A stretch of 10,865 nucleotides of DNA, from contig JAUVPN010000057.1 in assembly GCA_030598645.1 (NCBI GenBank), forward strand, positions 1 through 10,865, in the 5' to 3' direction. The notes under the pieces were generated by a model. The model saw only the letters and a list, made by a program, of their open reading frames with translations, searched no databases and was not told the DNA's origin. This document shows positions 5,222 to 10,865 of this stretch, piece after piece; the stretch's first letter is position 1; the number at the start of each line of letters is the position of its first letter. A program made the position numbers and the translations under genes. The stretch is from Hyphomicrobium sp. (GTDB lineage Bacteria; Pseudomonadota; Alphaproteobacteria; Rhizobiales; Hyphomicrobiaceae).

Positions 5222-5641
5222 TCAAGGGCTCGCAGCGACGTCGACGCCGCTGTCGTCATCGTTAAACAGAAAGACAAGCCCGCCAATGACGGCGGCACCG
5301 GGAAGGGTCCACATGGCCCAGTCCCCTATTCCAGCCGGTACAGCATAGTCTCCGCCCGCCGCGCCGACACAGGGCGACTGCGCTTGAACCACGACAACTT
5401 TGCCTGCCTCAACCGGAACGGCGCACCCGTCGTCGTAGACGATCCGACCGCTGCCACCCTGCTGGGCCATGGCCTTGTCGCCAGTTTGCAGCTGCGCGCC
5501 ATTGCTGACGCCCACATACCCATTGCCATAATTGGCTTTAAGGGGGTCTTGAAGGATTTCGAGTTTTGCAGCTTGTGCTGGTTCAGCCATCATCACTGCG
5601 AAGGCAGCGATAAGAGCAGAAGTGGATAACTGCCGGATCAT
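5222..5641 (-). CDS. Secreted FecR-like small protein with C-terminal membrane segment
   Basis: The 139-residue product begins with a signal peptide (MIRQLSTSALIAAFAVMMA, cleavage near AQA/A at residues 23-25). Residues 35-92 have the look of a FecR-type beta domain: a 'LQTGDKAMAQQGGSGRI' stretch, then YDDGCAVPVEAGKVVVV, ending QSPC. Cys73 and Cys91 are well placed for a disulfide. A hydrophobic segment (108-126, WTLPGAAVIGGLVFLF) is followed by NDDD and a short tail ending in SP. I recall similar Rhizobiales proteins with an acidic D-run and terminal SP, but their function is not known to me; the FecR likeness is a judgement by eye. The ATG has only a weak, distant ribosome binding site. The gene lies 76 bases downstream of the XRE regulator gene on the same strand, with a palindromic operator candidate between them. 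Confidence 0.7.
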   Translation of the reverse strand: MIRQLSTSALIAAFAVMMAEPAQAAKLEILQDPLKANYGNGYVGVSNGAQLQTGDKAMAQQGGSGRIVYDDGCAVPVEAGKVVVVQAQSPCVGAAGGDYAVPAGIGDWAMWTLPGAAVIGGLVFLFNDDDSGVDVAASP

Positions 5642-5699
5642 TGTATTGCCCCAACCTTGCTCAGGATGAGGACTGAAGCTGATTCACCAGCAGTGGTCA

Positions 5700-5721
5700 C
5701 TAGGCGTATAAATACGCCTAG
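5700..5721. promoter_or_regulatory. Perfect palindrome, candidate XRE operator upstream of the secreted-protein gene
   Basis: ctaggcgtat (5700-5709) and atacgcctag (5712-5721) form ten-base arms around two central bases. It lies 59 bases upstream of the secreted-protein ATG and overlaps the stop codon of the XRE gene (5718-5720). There is no T-tract, so a DNA operator fits better than a terminator. A related site stands upstream of the XRE gene at 6403-6422. Confidence 0.6.
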
Positions 5722-6320
5722 CTACACATCTCGCCTTTGGTAAGGATCGTTATCTCGCAATTGTTGGTGCTGATCTCGGCGGGTGCGTTGGACGGGATGC
5801 CGGTATAGAAAAACAGACCGGATCCGTTCACGGGCATCCCTGTAACATCGCACCAGTTATTATCGATGCGGTATATCTTTGCCCGGACCAGTGCAATCTC
5901 ACCATCACGCCAGGCGTCCGATCCTTCTATTGTATCGTGCATTTCCTGCACTGAGTCTGGCCAATGAGGCGCTAAATTCATATAGCGCATATCCTTGGCA
6001 CACATCTGGTGATCGCCGGCGACGGTGTGGGAACAACAGACCAAAAGCCCCGACGTGTGCGTACAGTAGAGCAGCGCGGTATGGGGCATGGCCTCAATGG
6101 CGCCCGGCGGCAGCGCCGGTTCCAGTTTGCACAGCATGTCGCGCAGGTACTTTTGTACGCTCATGTCCGGGACATGCACACCGCGTTCCCAACGTGAGAT
6201 GGTTCCTTGTTCTATTGAGATCATTTCTGCGAACTGGACTTGAGTGACCCCCGCCAAGAACCGCAGCCGCTTAATGAGGGCAGGCCAGTGCATCACTTGT
6301 GTCATGCGCGCCAAATGCAT
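5718..6320 (-). CDS. XRE-family transcriptional regulator with Cys-rich C-terminal domain
   Basis: Residues about 14-62 form a Cro/C1-type helix-turn-helix: LIKRLRFLAGVTQVQFAEM, then a recognition helix around EQGTISRWERG and the family's typical PDMSVQKYLRDML ending. The remaining 138 residues form a separate domain with a possible PAS-like or other sensory fold (TALLYCTHTSGLLVC near 81-95, APHWPDS near 107-113), which I cannot assign firmly. The protein has eight cysteines (64, 86, 95, 96, 107, 147, 188, 199), unusual for a cytoplasmic regulator, so metal or redox sensing is possible but unproven. The start is uncertain: ATGs at 6320, 6305 and 6293 all lack a good ribosome binding site. Candidate operators lie upstream (6384-6422) and at the 3' end (5700-5721), suggesting control of itself and of the secreted-protein gene next door. 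Confidence 0.8.
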   Translation of the reverse strand: MHLARMTQVMHWPALIKRLRFLAGVTQVQFAEMISIEQGTISRWERGVHVPDMSVQKYLRDMLCKLEPALPPGAIEAMPHTALLYCTHTSGLLVCCSHTVAGDHQMCAKDMRYMNLAPHWPDSVQEMHDTIEGSDAWRDGEIALVRAKIYRIDNNWCDVTGMPVNGSGLFFYTGIPSNAPAEISTNNCEITILTKGEMCS

Positions 6321-6383
6321 CAGGAACTATACTTGTCATTGGTATAGGTATCTCTATCCAGCCCTTATCTACCCTCAACATTC

Positions 6384-6422
6384 GATAGGCACGCATATCC
6401 ACTAGACGCATATATACGCCTA
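6384..6422. promoter_or_regulatory. Imperfect palindrome plus extra half-site upstream of the XRE gene
   Basis: tagacgcata (6403-6412) and tatacgccta (6413-6422) form a palindrome with two mismatched positions, closely matching the perfect one at 5700-5721 (right half atacgccta identical). A further half-site, ataggcacgcatat (6385-6398), sits next to it. The block is 60-100 bases upstream of the XRE start, fitting autoregulation. Confidence 0.5.
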
Positions 6423-6549
6423 ATGACACGCACCTCGGTATTTGCCGTAGTTCGCAATCTTTAGGGACTACGGCATGTCGATTTATAAATTGCACTCTTC
6501 TGGATCCGTGCACCGCTACCCTTGATCGATCCCCACACGACGGTGCCGC

Positions 6550-7398
6550 TTAAAGCCGAACGCGATGCAGACTGAGGTAACGCTCCACGGCCCAGCGCAA
6601 CATAGGCGTGGGCACCTTGCCGCGCAGAAAGTGGTTGATGCGCGCCACCGGCCCGACTGGGTTACGGAAGTTCGGCCGGCGGGCATCCAATATTCTGGCG
6701 ATTTTGACAGCGACTTCGCCGGCATCACGACCCCATCCCTCAACGTGCGCATCGCCCATGCGGAACATATGCTGCGCTAAAGGCCGGTAGGCGCTCTCGC
6801 GCGGACTGACGCGTGGCGAGCTATTCCATATCTCCGTGAAGTAGGGTCCCGGCTCGATGAGCACGACGTCAATGCCGAATGGCCTGACCTCGAATGCCAC
6901 GGATTCGGCCCAGCCTTCAAGCGCCCACTTGGAGGCACAGTATATCGAGTTGGTTGGTTGACCTGTGAATGCGGACTCACTGGAGACGATAAGAATTCGA
7001 CCGCGCCTTTGCATGCGAAGCGTGGGCAACAGCGCGCGTGTCAGCTCCAAAACGCCAAAAAAGTTTGTCTCCATGATACGGCGCAACTCCGCATCGGGCA
7101 GATCTTCGAAGGCCCCACCCACTGCCACGCCCGCGTTGTGTACAACTGCATCGAGCGTGCCTCCCGTCTGTGTGAGTATCGATTCGACGGCGGCTTTGAC
7201 CGAGGCCGACGAGGTGACGTCGAGCTGCTTGATCTCGACCTGATTGAGCACTCCGGCCTCGCCTAGCGCGCGCTCAAGCGGCTCTTTCTTGTCGACGTTT
7301 CGCATAGTGGCAAAAACGCGCCAGCCGCGCTTTGCCAACTCAACAGTCGCCGCGCGGCCGAAGCCCGTGGACGTACCGGTGATCAAGACTGTGCGCAT
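6550..7398 (-). CDS. Short-chain dehydrogenase/reductase (SDR) family oxidoreductase
   Basis: The 282-residue product is a classical SDR with a complete catalytic set. The cofactor-binding TGTSTGFG lies at residues 7-14, followed by the LDVTS acidic region near 59-63, NAG at 88-90, N112 in TNFFG, S140 in IVSSESAF, and Y153-x3-K157 in YCASK. The EPGP segment at 182-185 follows the last core strand. Arg34 after the second strand (MRN) hints at NADP(H) preference. The substrate cannot be read from the sequence; the length and the C-terminal extension after 200 resemble SDRs related to retinol/steroid-type dehydrogenases. It should be cytoplasmic. The ATG has no strong ribosome binding site. The DUF2062 gene ends 89 bases upstream on the same strand, so co-transcription is possible. 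Confidence 0.92.
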   Translation of the reverse strand: MRTVLITGTSTGFGRAATVELAKRGWRVFATMRNVDKKEPLERALGEAGVLNQVEIKQLDVTSSASVKAAVESILTQTGGTLDAVVHNAGVAVGGAFEDLPDAELRRIMETNFFGVLELTRALLPTLRMQRRGRILIVSSESAFTGQPTNSIYCASKWALEGWAESVAFEVRPFGIDVVLIEPGPYFTEIWNSSPRVSPRESAYRPLAQHMFRMGDAHVEGWGRDAGEVAVKIARILDARRPNFRNPVGPVARINHFLRGKVPTPMLRWAVERYLSLHRVRL

Positions 7399-7487
7399 AA
7401 CTTTGTCACTGCAATCACGCCGATGGGGGACGGAGTGGTCTTCTTGCCATCTTGGCCATCGTCCATCACAGACTTTCTACGCTTATG

Positions 7488-8012
7488 TCAGGCCTGCCAA
7501 CCACGGATTAGGTTCTTCGCGATATAGTAACAGATGGTGGCCATTAGCAGCCCCAGCGGCAAACTGCCTGCCAACATGGTCAAGAGCAGCGGCCACAGTA
7601 GAGCACCCGTCGCATTGAGCAATTCTGGCGAACGCTCCAATAGCGCCGTCCACAAAAGCATGACGTTTTGTTCCAAGTCGCCCGCGCCAAGACCGCCATC
7701 TGGCCTTATGATCTGCAGGCCCATGGCGTAGGTCGACGTCCAGATAATTGGCCAGCTGACCGGATTGCCGAAAAATGTGCCAAGCACTGCGGTTGGAACA
7801 TTGGCGCGAAAGAAGCCGGCGAGTAGTGCGGCGATTAGCGTCTGAGCGCCAAGGAGAGGCGTTATCGAGACGAAGACGCCCACCGCGCACCCCAGCGCCA
7901 CCTCATGCGGGCTTGCTCGAAGGTGCATCAGCCGGTGCGCCAGGGAACATCTGACTATCAACCACTTATGCCTCCAGCCAGGCAAACTGCGTCCACTGAC
8001 GACGGCGAACAT
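7488..8012 (-). CDS. DUF2062 family membrane protein
   Basis: With the start at 8012 the product has 174 residues. The DUF2062 signature spans about 15-102: HRLMHLRASPHEVALGCAVG, then VFVSITPLLGAQTLI, a second helix, and the FFGNPVSWPIIWTSTYAMG stretch with its typical GNP-x-x-x-P pattern. Hydrophobic segments lie near 38-52, 56-70, 73-95 and 138-166. The function of the family is unknown; members are predicted inner-membrane proteins. The frame stays open to 8273, but the extension reads through non-coding sequence including the 8204-8239 hairpin, and AGAGGA (8019-8024), six bases before the ATG at 8012, fixes the start. The gene is divergent from the Tat-exported binding-protein gene and precedes the SDR gene on the same strand. 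Confidence 0.88.
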   Translation of the reverse strand: MFAVVSGRSLPGWRHKWLIVRCSLAHRLMHLRASPHEVALGCAVGVFVSITPLLGAQTLIAALLAGFFRANVPTAVLGTFFGNPVSWPIIWTSTYAMGLQIIRPDGGLGAGDLEQNVMLLWTALLERSPELLNATGALLWPLLLTMLAGSLPLGLLMATICYYIAKNLIRGWQA

Positions 8013-8018
8013 GACGCG

Positions 8019-8024
8019 TCCTCT
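8019..8024 (-). promoter_or_regulatory. Ribosome binding site fixing the DUF2062 start
   Basis: AGAGGA on the minus strand, six bases before the ATG at 8012, selects this start over the longer open frame reaching 8273. Confidence 0.75.
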
Positions 8025-8203
8025 AGTTGATGTTCGTTTTCTGATGCTGATCATGCTGCAGCCGGCCCACCGGCGCTGTTTCGGCTGGTACATGCTGAAA
8101 TTATTCTGAATTGTTTCTTCGAGTTCAGCGTGCAGGCCAGAAAGATGGGCGCTACCGGGGCAGAAGGTCCGAGGGGCACGAAATGAACCGCTCTCTCGGG
8201 TAA

Positions 8204-8239
8204 CAGAATGTCTGCTTTGAGTCAGAAGCAGACATTCTG
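8204..8239. repeat. X-type hairpin, variant with 14-bp perfect stem
   Basis: cagaatgtctgctt (8204-8217) pairs perfectly with aagcagacattctg (8226-8239) around an 8-base loop. It has 'gtctgctt' where other X copies have 'gtccgctt', and the change is matched in the other arm, so the stem is intact and longer than in any other copy. It lies in the divergent promoter gap about 100 bases before the binding-protein start. No T-tract follows. Confidence 0.7.
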
Positions 8240-8329
8240 CTAAACACGATTCTGCATCATACCGCCGGCACACGCGGCGACTGGGTTGGGCTGTGTATTT
8301 GGATGAGTATTGGCAAAGACATAAAACTC

Positions 8330-8334
8330 AGGAG
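8330..8334 (+). promoter_or_regulatory. Ribosome binding site fixing the binding-protein start at GTG 8342
   Basis: AGGAG lies seven bases before GTG 8342, whereas the upstream in-frame ATG at 8303 has no Shine-Dalgarno sequence. Using GTG also places the twin-arginine motif near the N-terminus, as is normal. Confidence 0.75.
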
Positions 8335-8341
8335 TTCAAGC

Positions 8342-9478
8342 GTGAGCACCTCCCGGCGCGGGTTCCTCAAGACGGCTGGATTCGCGACAGCCACCTTGGT
8401 CGGCGAGTCGGCCTTGACCGGTTTGCTCTCAACAGCTGCGGAGGCGGATAATCTTGAAGCAAAGAAACGTGCTATCCGAGTCGCTGGCTATAGGTTCGAT
8501 CGGATTGCTGCGCTGGCAGATGGGCGCGTGCAAATCGATGGGTGCGACACGGATTTCGAGGAGGCGGCTATTGGGGATATGAACACTGATGTGTTCAGTG
8601 GCCTGCGATCGCGTGATGTGACAGAAATCGGTCTACACCCGTTCATGCTGGCCTACGCCAACGATGGTTTTCGCGACTACACGCTGCTTCCAATTTTTCC
8701 GTTGCGCCTATTTCGACACAAGAGCGTCTTCATTAGGACCGATAGGGGTATAGATAAGCCAGAGGACCTGCGTGGAAAGACCGTCGCAACACCTGGCTAT
8801 TCATCGACCTCGCTCACCTGGATCCGCGGAATCTTTGAGGACGAATTCGGGATCTCGCCCAACGATGTGAATTGGATCGTCACATCAAGGGACTCCTCCG
8901 CCAATTCAGCAGGAAAGGTCTCCAAACAGGAGAACGTAATCCCGGATGGTGTCTCAATCACCGCCGGGCCCGAAGGAAAAGATGAGTCTGATTTGCTGGA
9001 ATCCGGTGAGGTCGATGCCCTTTTTCATGCTGCAGAACCAAGAGCCTATATTGAGAGTCACCCCAAGATAGCGCGACTGTTTCCTGACTATCGTTTGGTC
9101 GAGCGTGCGTATTTTGCAAAGACCCGCATCTTTCCGATCATGCACGCCGTAGCAATCAAGCGCGACGTTGCACAGCAAAACCCCTGGCTAGCGGAAGCAG
9201 TGTTCAACGCATACTCGCGGTCCAAACAGATCAACTATGAATACATGGCCAATGCTGCATGGATATACGGATCACTGCCCTGGTTCGCCCAAGAATTCGA
9301 CGAAACTCGCGCCTTGATGGGCGACAACTACTACTCCTACGGGATTGCGCCGAACCGAAATACGTTGAAGACGTTGTTTCGATATTCCCATCAGCAGGGA
9401 CTATCCAGCCGAATACTAACAATCGAGGAGCTTTTTGATCCAGCCAGTCTAGATTTTTCTGAAGCCACAGCCGAGTAG
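8342..9478 (+). CDS. Tat-exported substrate-binding protein, 4,5-dihydroxyphthalate decarboxylase-like
   Basis: With the GTG start at 8342 the product has 378 residues (391 from ATG 8303). It opens with a twin-arginine signal, MSTSRRGFLK, a hydrophobic stretch, and likely cleavage after AEA near residue 35, so it is exported folded. The mature part resembles proteins annotated as 4,5-dihydroxyphthalate decarboxylase (Pht5-like) and NMT1/THI5-like ABC substrate-binding proteins. Family-like stretches are DRIAALADGRVQIDG, FPLRLFRHKSVFIR, DLRGKTVATPGYSSTSLTWIRG, FAKTRIFPIMHAVAIKRD, and the C-terminal APNRNTLKTLFRYSHQQGLS with TIEELFDP. Export argues for ligand binding (a small organic acid, perhaps aromatic, by family analogy) rather than cytoplasmic decarboxylation. 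No permease or ATPase gene lies in the window, so a partner would be elsewhere. It is convergent with the AI-2E transporter gene. Confidence 0.85.
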   Translation: MSTSRRGFLKTAGFATATLVGESALTGLLSTAAEADNLEAKKRAIRVAGYRFDRIAALADGRVQIDGCDTDFEEAAIGDMNTDVFSGLRSRDVTEIGLHPFMLAYANDGFRDYTLLPIFPLRLFRHKSVFIRTDRGIDKPEDLRGKTVATPGYSSTSLTWIRGIFEDEFGISPNDVNWIVTSRDSSANSAGKVSKQENVIPDGVSITAGPEGKDESDLLESGEVDALFHAAEPRAYIESHPKIARLFPDYRLVERAYFAKTRIFPIMHAVAIKRDVAQQNPWLAEAVFNAYSRSKQINYEYMANAAWIYGSLPWFAQEFDETRALMGDNYYSYGIAPNRNTLKTLFRYSHQQGLSSRILTIEELFDPASLDFSEATAE

Positions 9479-9589
9479 CTCGCTTCATTGCCCCGATTTC
9501 ACGAGCGTCATCAGAACCGCCAAGGTCCGCTAAGTGCAGTCTATTCGTATCGTGGGCTGGAGTGGAGAGAGGTTAAGGTGTGCCGCTGG

Positions 9590-10774
9590 CTATTGAGCAA
9601 GTTCACCGCGTTCTGACGAACCTGGGCTTTGAGTCGCAACCAGGTGCTGGGCCGATACCAACATAGTCATCACGATTGGAACCGCTAAGAACGCGCCAAT
9701 CGGACCCCACATCCAAAGCCAGAAGGCGATTGAGATGAAAATTAGGAATGGATTCATCGTGAGGCGATGTCCCATGATGGTCGGCGTGATGAACTGCCCC
9801 TCGATCGTTGTCATCGCTACATAAGCAATGGGCGCAATGAAGGCGTGGCCAATTGTCGGAAACGTCAACAGTCCAATAATCAATAGAGTGGCTGTGACAA
9901 TGATTGCGCCGAGATAAGGCACATAGTTCATAGTAGCGGCCAAGACACCCCAAAGAAGCGGATTGGGAAGCCCCACAGCATAGGCCAGTGCCATCGTCGC
10001 AGCACCAAGGCAAATATTCACGATCGTGAGGGTTCCAAAATACACTGAGATATTCTTTTCAATGTCCTTCAAGATTCCGGACACCTTTATACGAGCCTGC
10101 TCGTTGGTGAAGATCCCAACCACCCCCTCACGAATTTCGCGCTGGTAGATAAGATTGAATACGAGTGCAATGAAGAAAAGTACGAATTCGCCGACAATAG
10201 GAGTCAACGTCGAAGCAATCGCGCTAACGATATTTGTCGAGGGTGCCACCACGCTCACAGAGTCCTTTGTTCCTCCGGTGATCGGCGCAAGTGCTGTTCC
10301 GATCTCGTCCAGGAACGCTAGCGGTTGACGAATGAGATGCAATTTCTCCTTGACGAGCGCCCCGAGTTCCGATGCACGACTTACCCAGTACGTCAACGGC
10401 ACTGAAAGCAGTTCGATCAGCGTCACGACGACCGCAAGCAAAGCAAGTATAAGGATGATGACGATCAGTGCTCGCGGAAAACCGTGGCGCTCTAAGACGT
10501 CGACGATTGGCAGCAGGATGGTTGCGACGACCCAGGAGAGGATAATCGGGACGACAACACTTTGTGTGATGTAGGCCGTGTAACCAATAGCCAGCACGAA
10601 CAGCCCAATCTGCGAGGTCCGCGCGGCCCAGCTCCACATATCAGAAAACGTGACGTCGTCCTGATTATTCACCATTTGTGGGGTGTTATCCGGTTCCCTC
10701 CCAATGCGCCGCCTGTCAGGCAGGCCTTCCAGCCTGTTCTGCGAAGCGTCGGTCGAGTTTTCTACACGGCTCAA
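9590..10774 (-). CDS. AI-2E family transporter (PerM/UPF0118)
   Basis: The product (up to 394 residues) is a multi-span inner-membrane protein of the AI-2E exporter family. Two helices near residues 54-92 open the protein, followed by further membrane segments around 105-130. A long soluble loop (130-190) comes next, then a C-terminal block with family hallmarks: PNPLLWGVLAATMNYVPYLG near 271-290, EGQFITPTIMGHRLTMNP near 327-344, and FWLWMWGPIGAFLAVP near 353-368. Members have been linked to autoinducer-2 export or Na+/H+ exchange; the substrate here is unknown. The frame starts at TTG 10774; an ATG at 10675 (residue 34, just before the conserved part) is an alternative, and neither has a good ribosome binding site. 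The first 33 residues are polar and probably dispensable. It is convergent with the preceding plus-strand gene. Confidence 0.9.
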   Translation of the reverse strand: MSRVENSTDASQNRLEGLPDRRRIGREPDNTPQMVNNQDDVTFSDMWSWAARTSQIGLFVLAIGYTAYITQSVVVPIILSWVVATILLPIVDVLERHGFPRALIVIILILALLAVVVTLIELLSVPLTYWVSRASELGALVKEKLHLIRQPLAFLDEIGTALAPITGGTKDSVSVVAPSTNIVSAIASTLTPIVGEFVLFFIALVFNLIYQREIREGVVGIFTNEQARIKVSGILKDIEKNISVYFGTLTIVNICLGAATMALAYAVGLPNPLLWGVLAATMNYVPYLGAIIVTATLLIIGLLTFPTIGHAFIAPIAYVAMTTIEGQFITPTIMGHRLTMNPFLIFISIAFWLWMWGPIGAFLAVPIVMTMLVSAQHLVATQSPGSSERGELAQ

Positions 10775-10865
10775 GACACTACCGATCGTTCCACATCACA
10801 AGAAATCTCAAGGCCTCAGGGTCAATTGCCTGCCGACGGCGTATCAAGCATCACAAAGCCAGTCT

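Larger units (their letters stand above)
8013..8341. other. Divergent intergenic region between DUF2062 and binding-protein genes
   Basis: This roughly 330-base gap should carry promoters in both directions. Visible elements are the ribosome binding sites at its two ends and the X-type hairpin at 8204-8239. I see no convincing -35/-10 pair. The open frames crossing it extend the two genes without start signals and are judged non-coding. Confidence 0.5.

Noticed and set aside
5210..5629. 139-residue plus-strand frame antisense to the secreted FecR-like protein
   Set aside because: The minus-strand frame has a clean signal peptide and domain pattern; the plus frame has neither and is a shadow.
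8013..8273. N-terminal extension of the DUF2062 protein
   Set aside because: The extension reads through a hairpin repeat and has no family similarity, while a strong ribosome binding site precedes the internal ATG at 8012.
10765..10792. GGAAC followed by CGTG (minus strand) as an EcfG-type general stress promoter for the AI-2E gene
   Set aside because: The spacing is 19 bases rather than about 16-17, and the -10 half is not CGTT. It also overlaps the proposed start codon.
1..10865. CRISPR array, insertion sequence or phage content
   Set aside because: The repeats are not regularly spaced direct repeats, no transposase, integrase or phage-like protein is encoded, and no terminal inverted repeats bracket a gene.

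Overview
The window looks like a chromosomal stretch from an alphaproteobacterium of the Bradyrhizobium/Rhodopseudomonas (Nitrobacteraceae) group. This is inferred from gene content (phasin, HdeD-type protein, Tat-exported binding protein, DUF2062 protein, AI-2E exporter) and from many copies of the 'atgtccgctt...aagcggacat' hairpin repeat, which I associate with that group and which often yields spurious ORFs reading MSALPP.., RFWHLADI or MSAKCQ... No database search was possible. Nothing indicates a phage, an insertion sequence, CRISPR, rRNA or tRNA.

Layout. Positions 1-2463 are mostly non-coding and carry two diverged copies of one ordered set of structured elements: X (the 'gtccgctt' hairpins), Y (a multi-stem element ending, read on the minus strand, in an intrinsic-terminator hairpin) and Z (a two-hairpin element). 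The only convincing gene there is a small phasin on the minus strand (1149-1502). Next come a secreted von Willebrand A-domain protein (2464-3309, minus), whose last codons lie in an X repeat, and an HdeD/DUF308 membrane protein (3771-4379, minus). A 60-residue membrane protein (4845-5027, minus) has a textbook ribosome binding site. A secreted FecR-like protein (5222-5641, minus) lies just downstream of a Cys-rich XRE-family regulator (5718-6320, minus).

From 6550 to 8012 an SDR oxidoreductase and a DUF2062 membrane protein follow each other on the minus strand. Across a 330-base divergent gap, which holds another X-type hairpin, lies a plus-strand Tat-exported protein of the 4,5-dihydroxyphthalate decarboxylase-like / NMT1-like binding-protein group (8342-9478). 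It converges on an AI-2E (PerM/UPF0118) family transporter (9590-10774, minus).

How the parts may work together. The clearest regulatory unit is the XRE regulator and the secreted protein beside it. A perfect 10-bp-arm palindrome sits 5' of the secreted-protein gene, overlapping the regulator's stop codon, and an imperfect copy with extra half-sites sits upstream of the regulator itself, so autoregulation plus control of the neighbour is a testable inference. Most other genes encode envelope or storage-granule functions and look like separate transcription units. The most unusual material is non-coding: Y and Z each exist in two copies that differ by compensatory base-pair changes, which points to selection on RNA structure.
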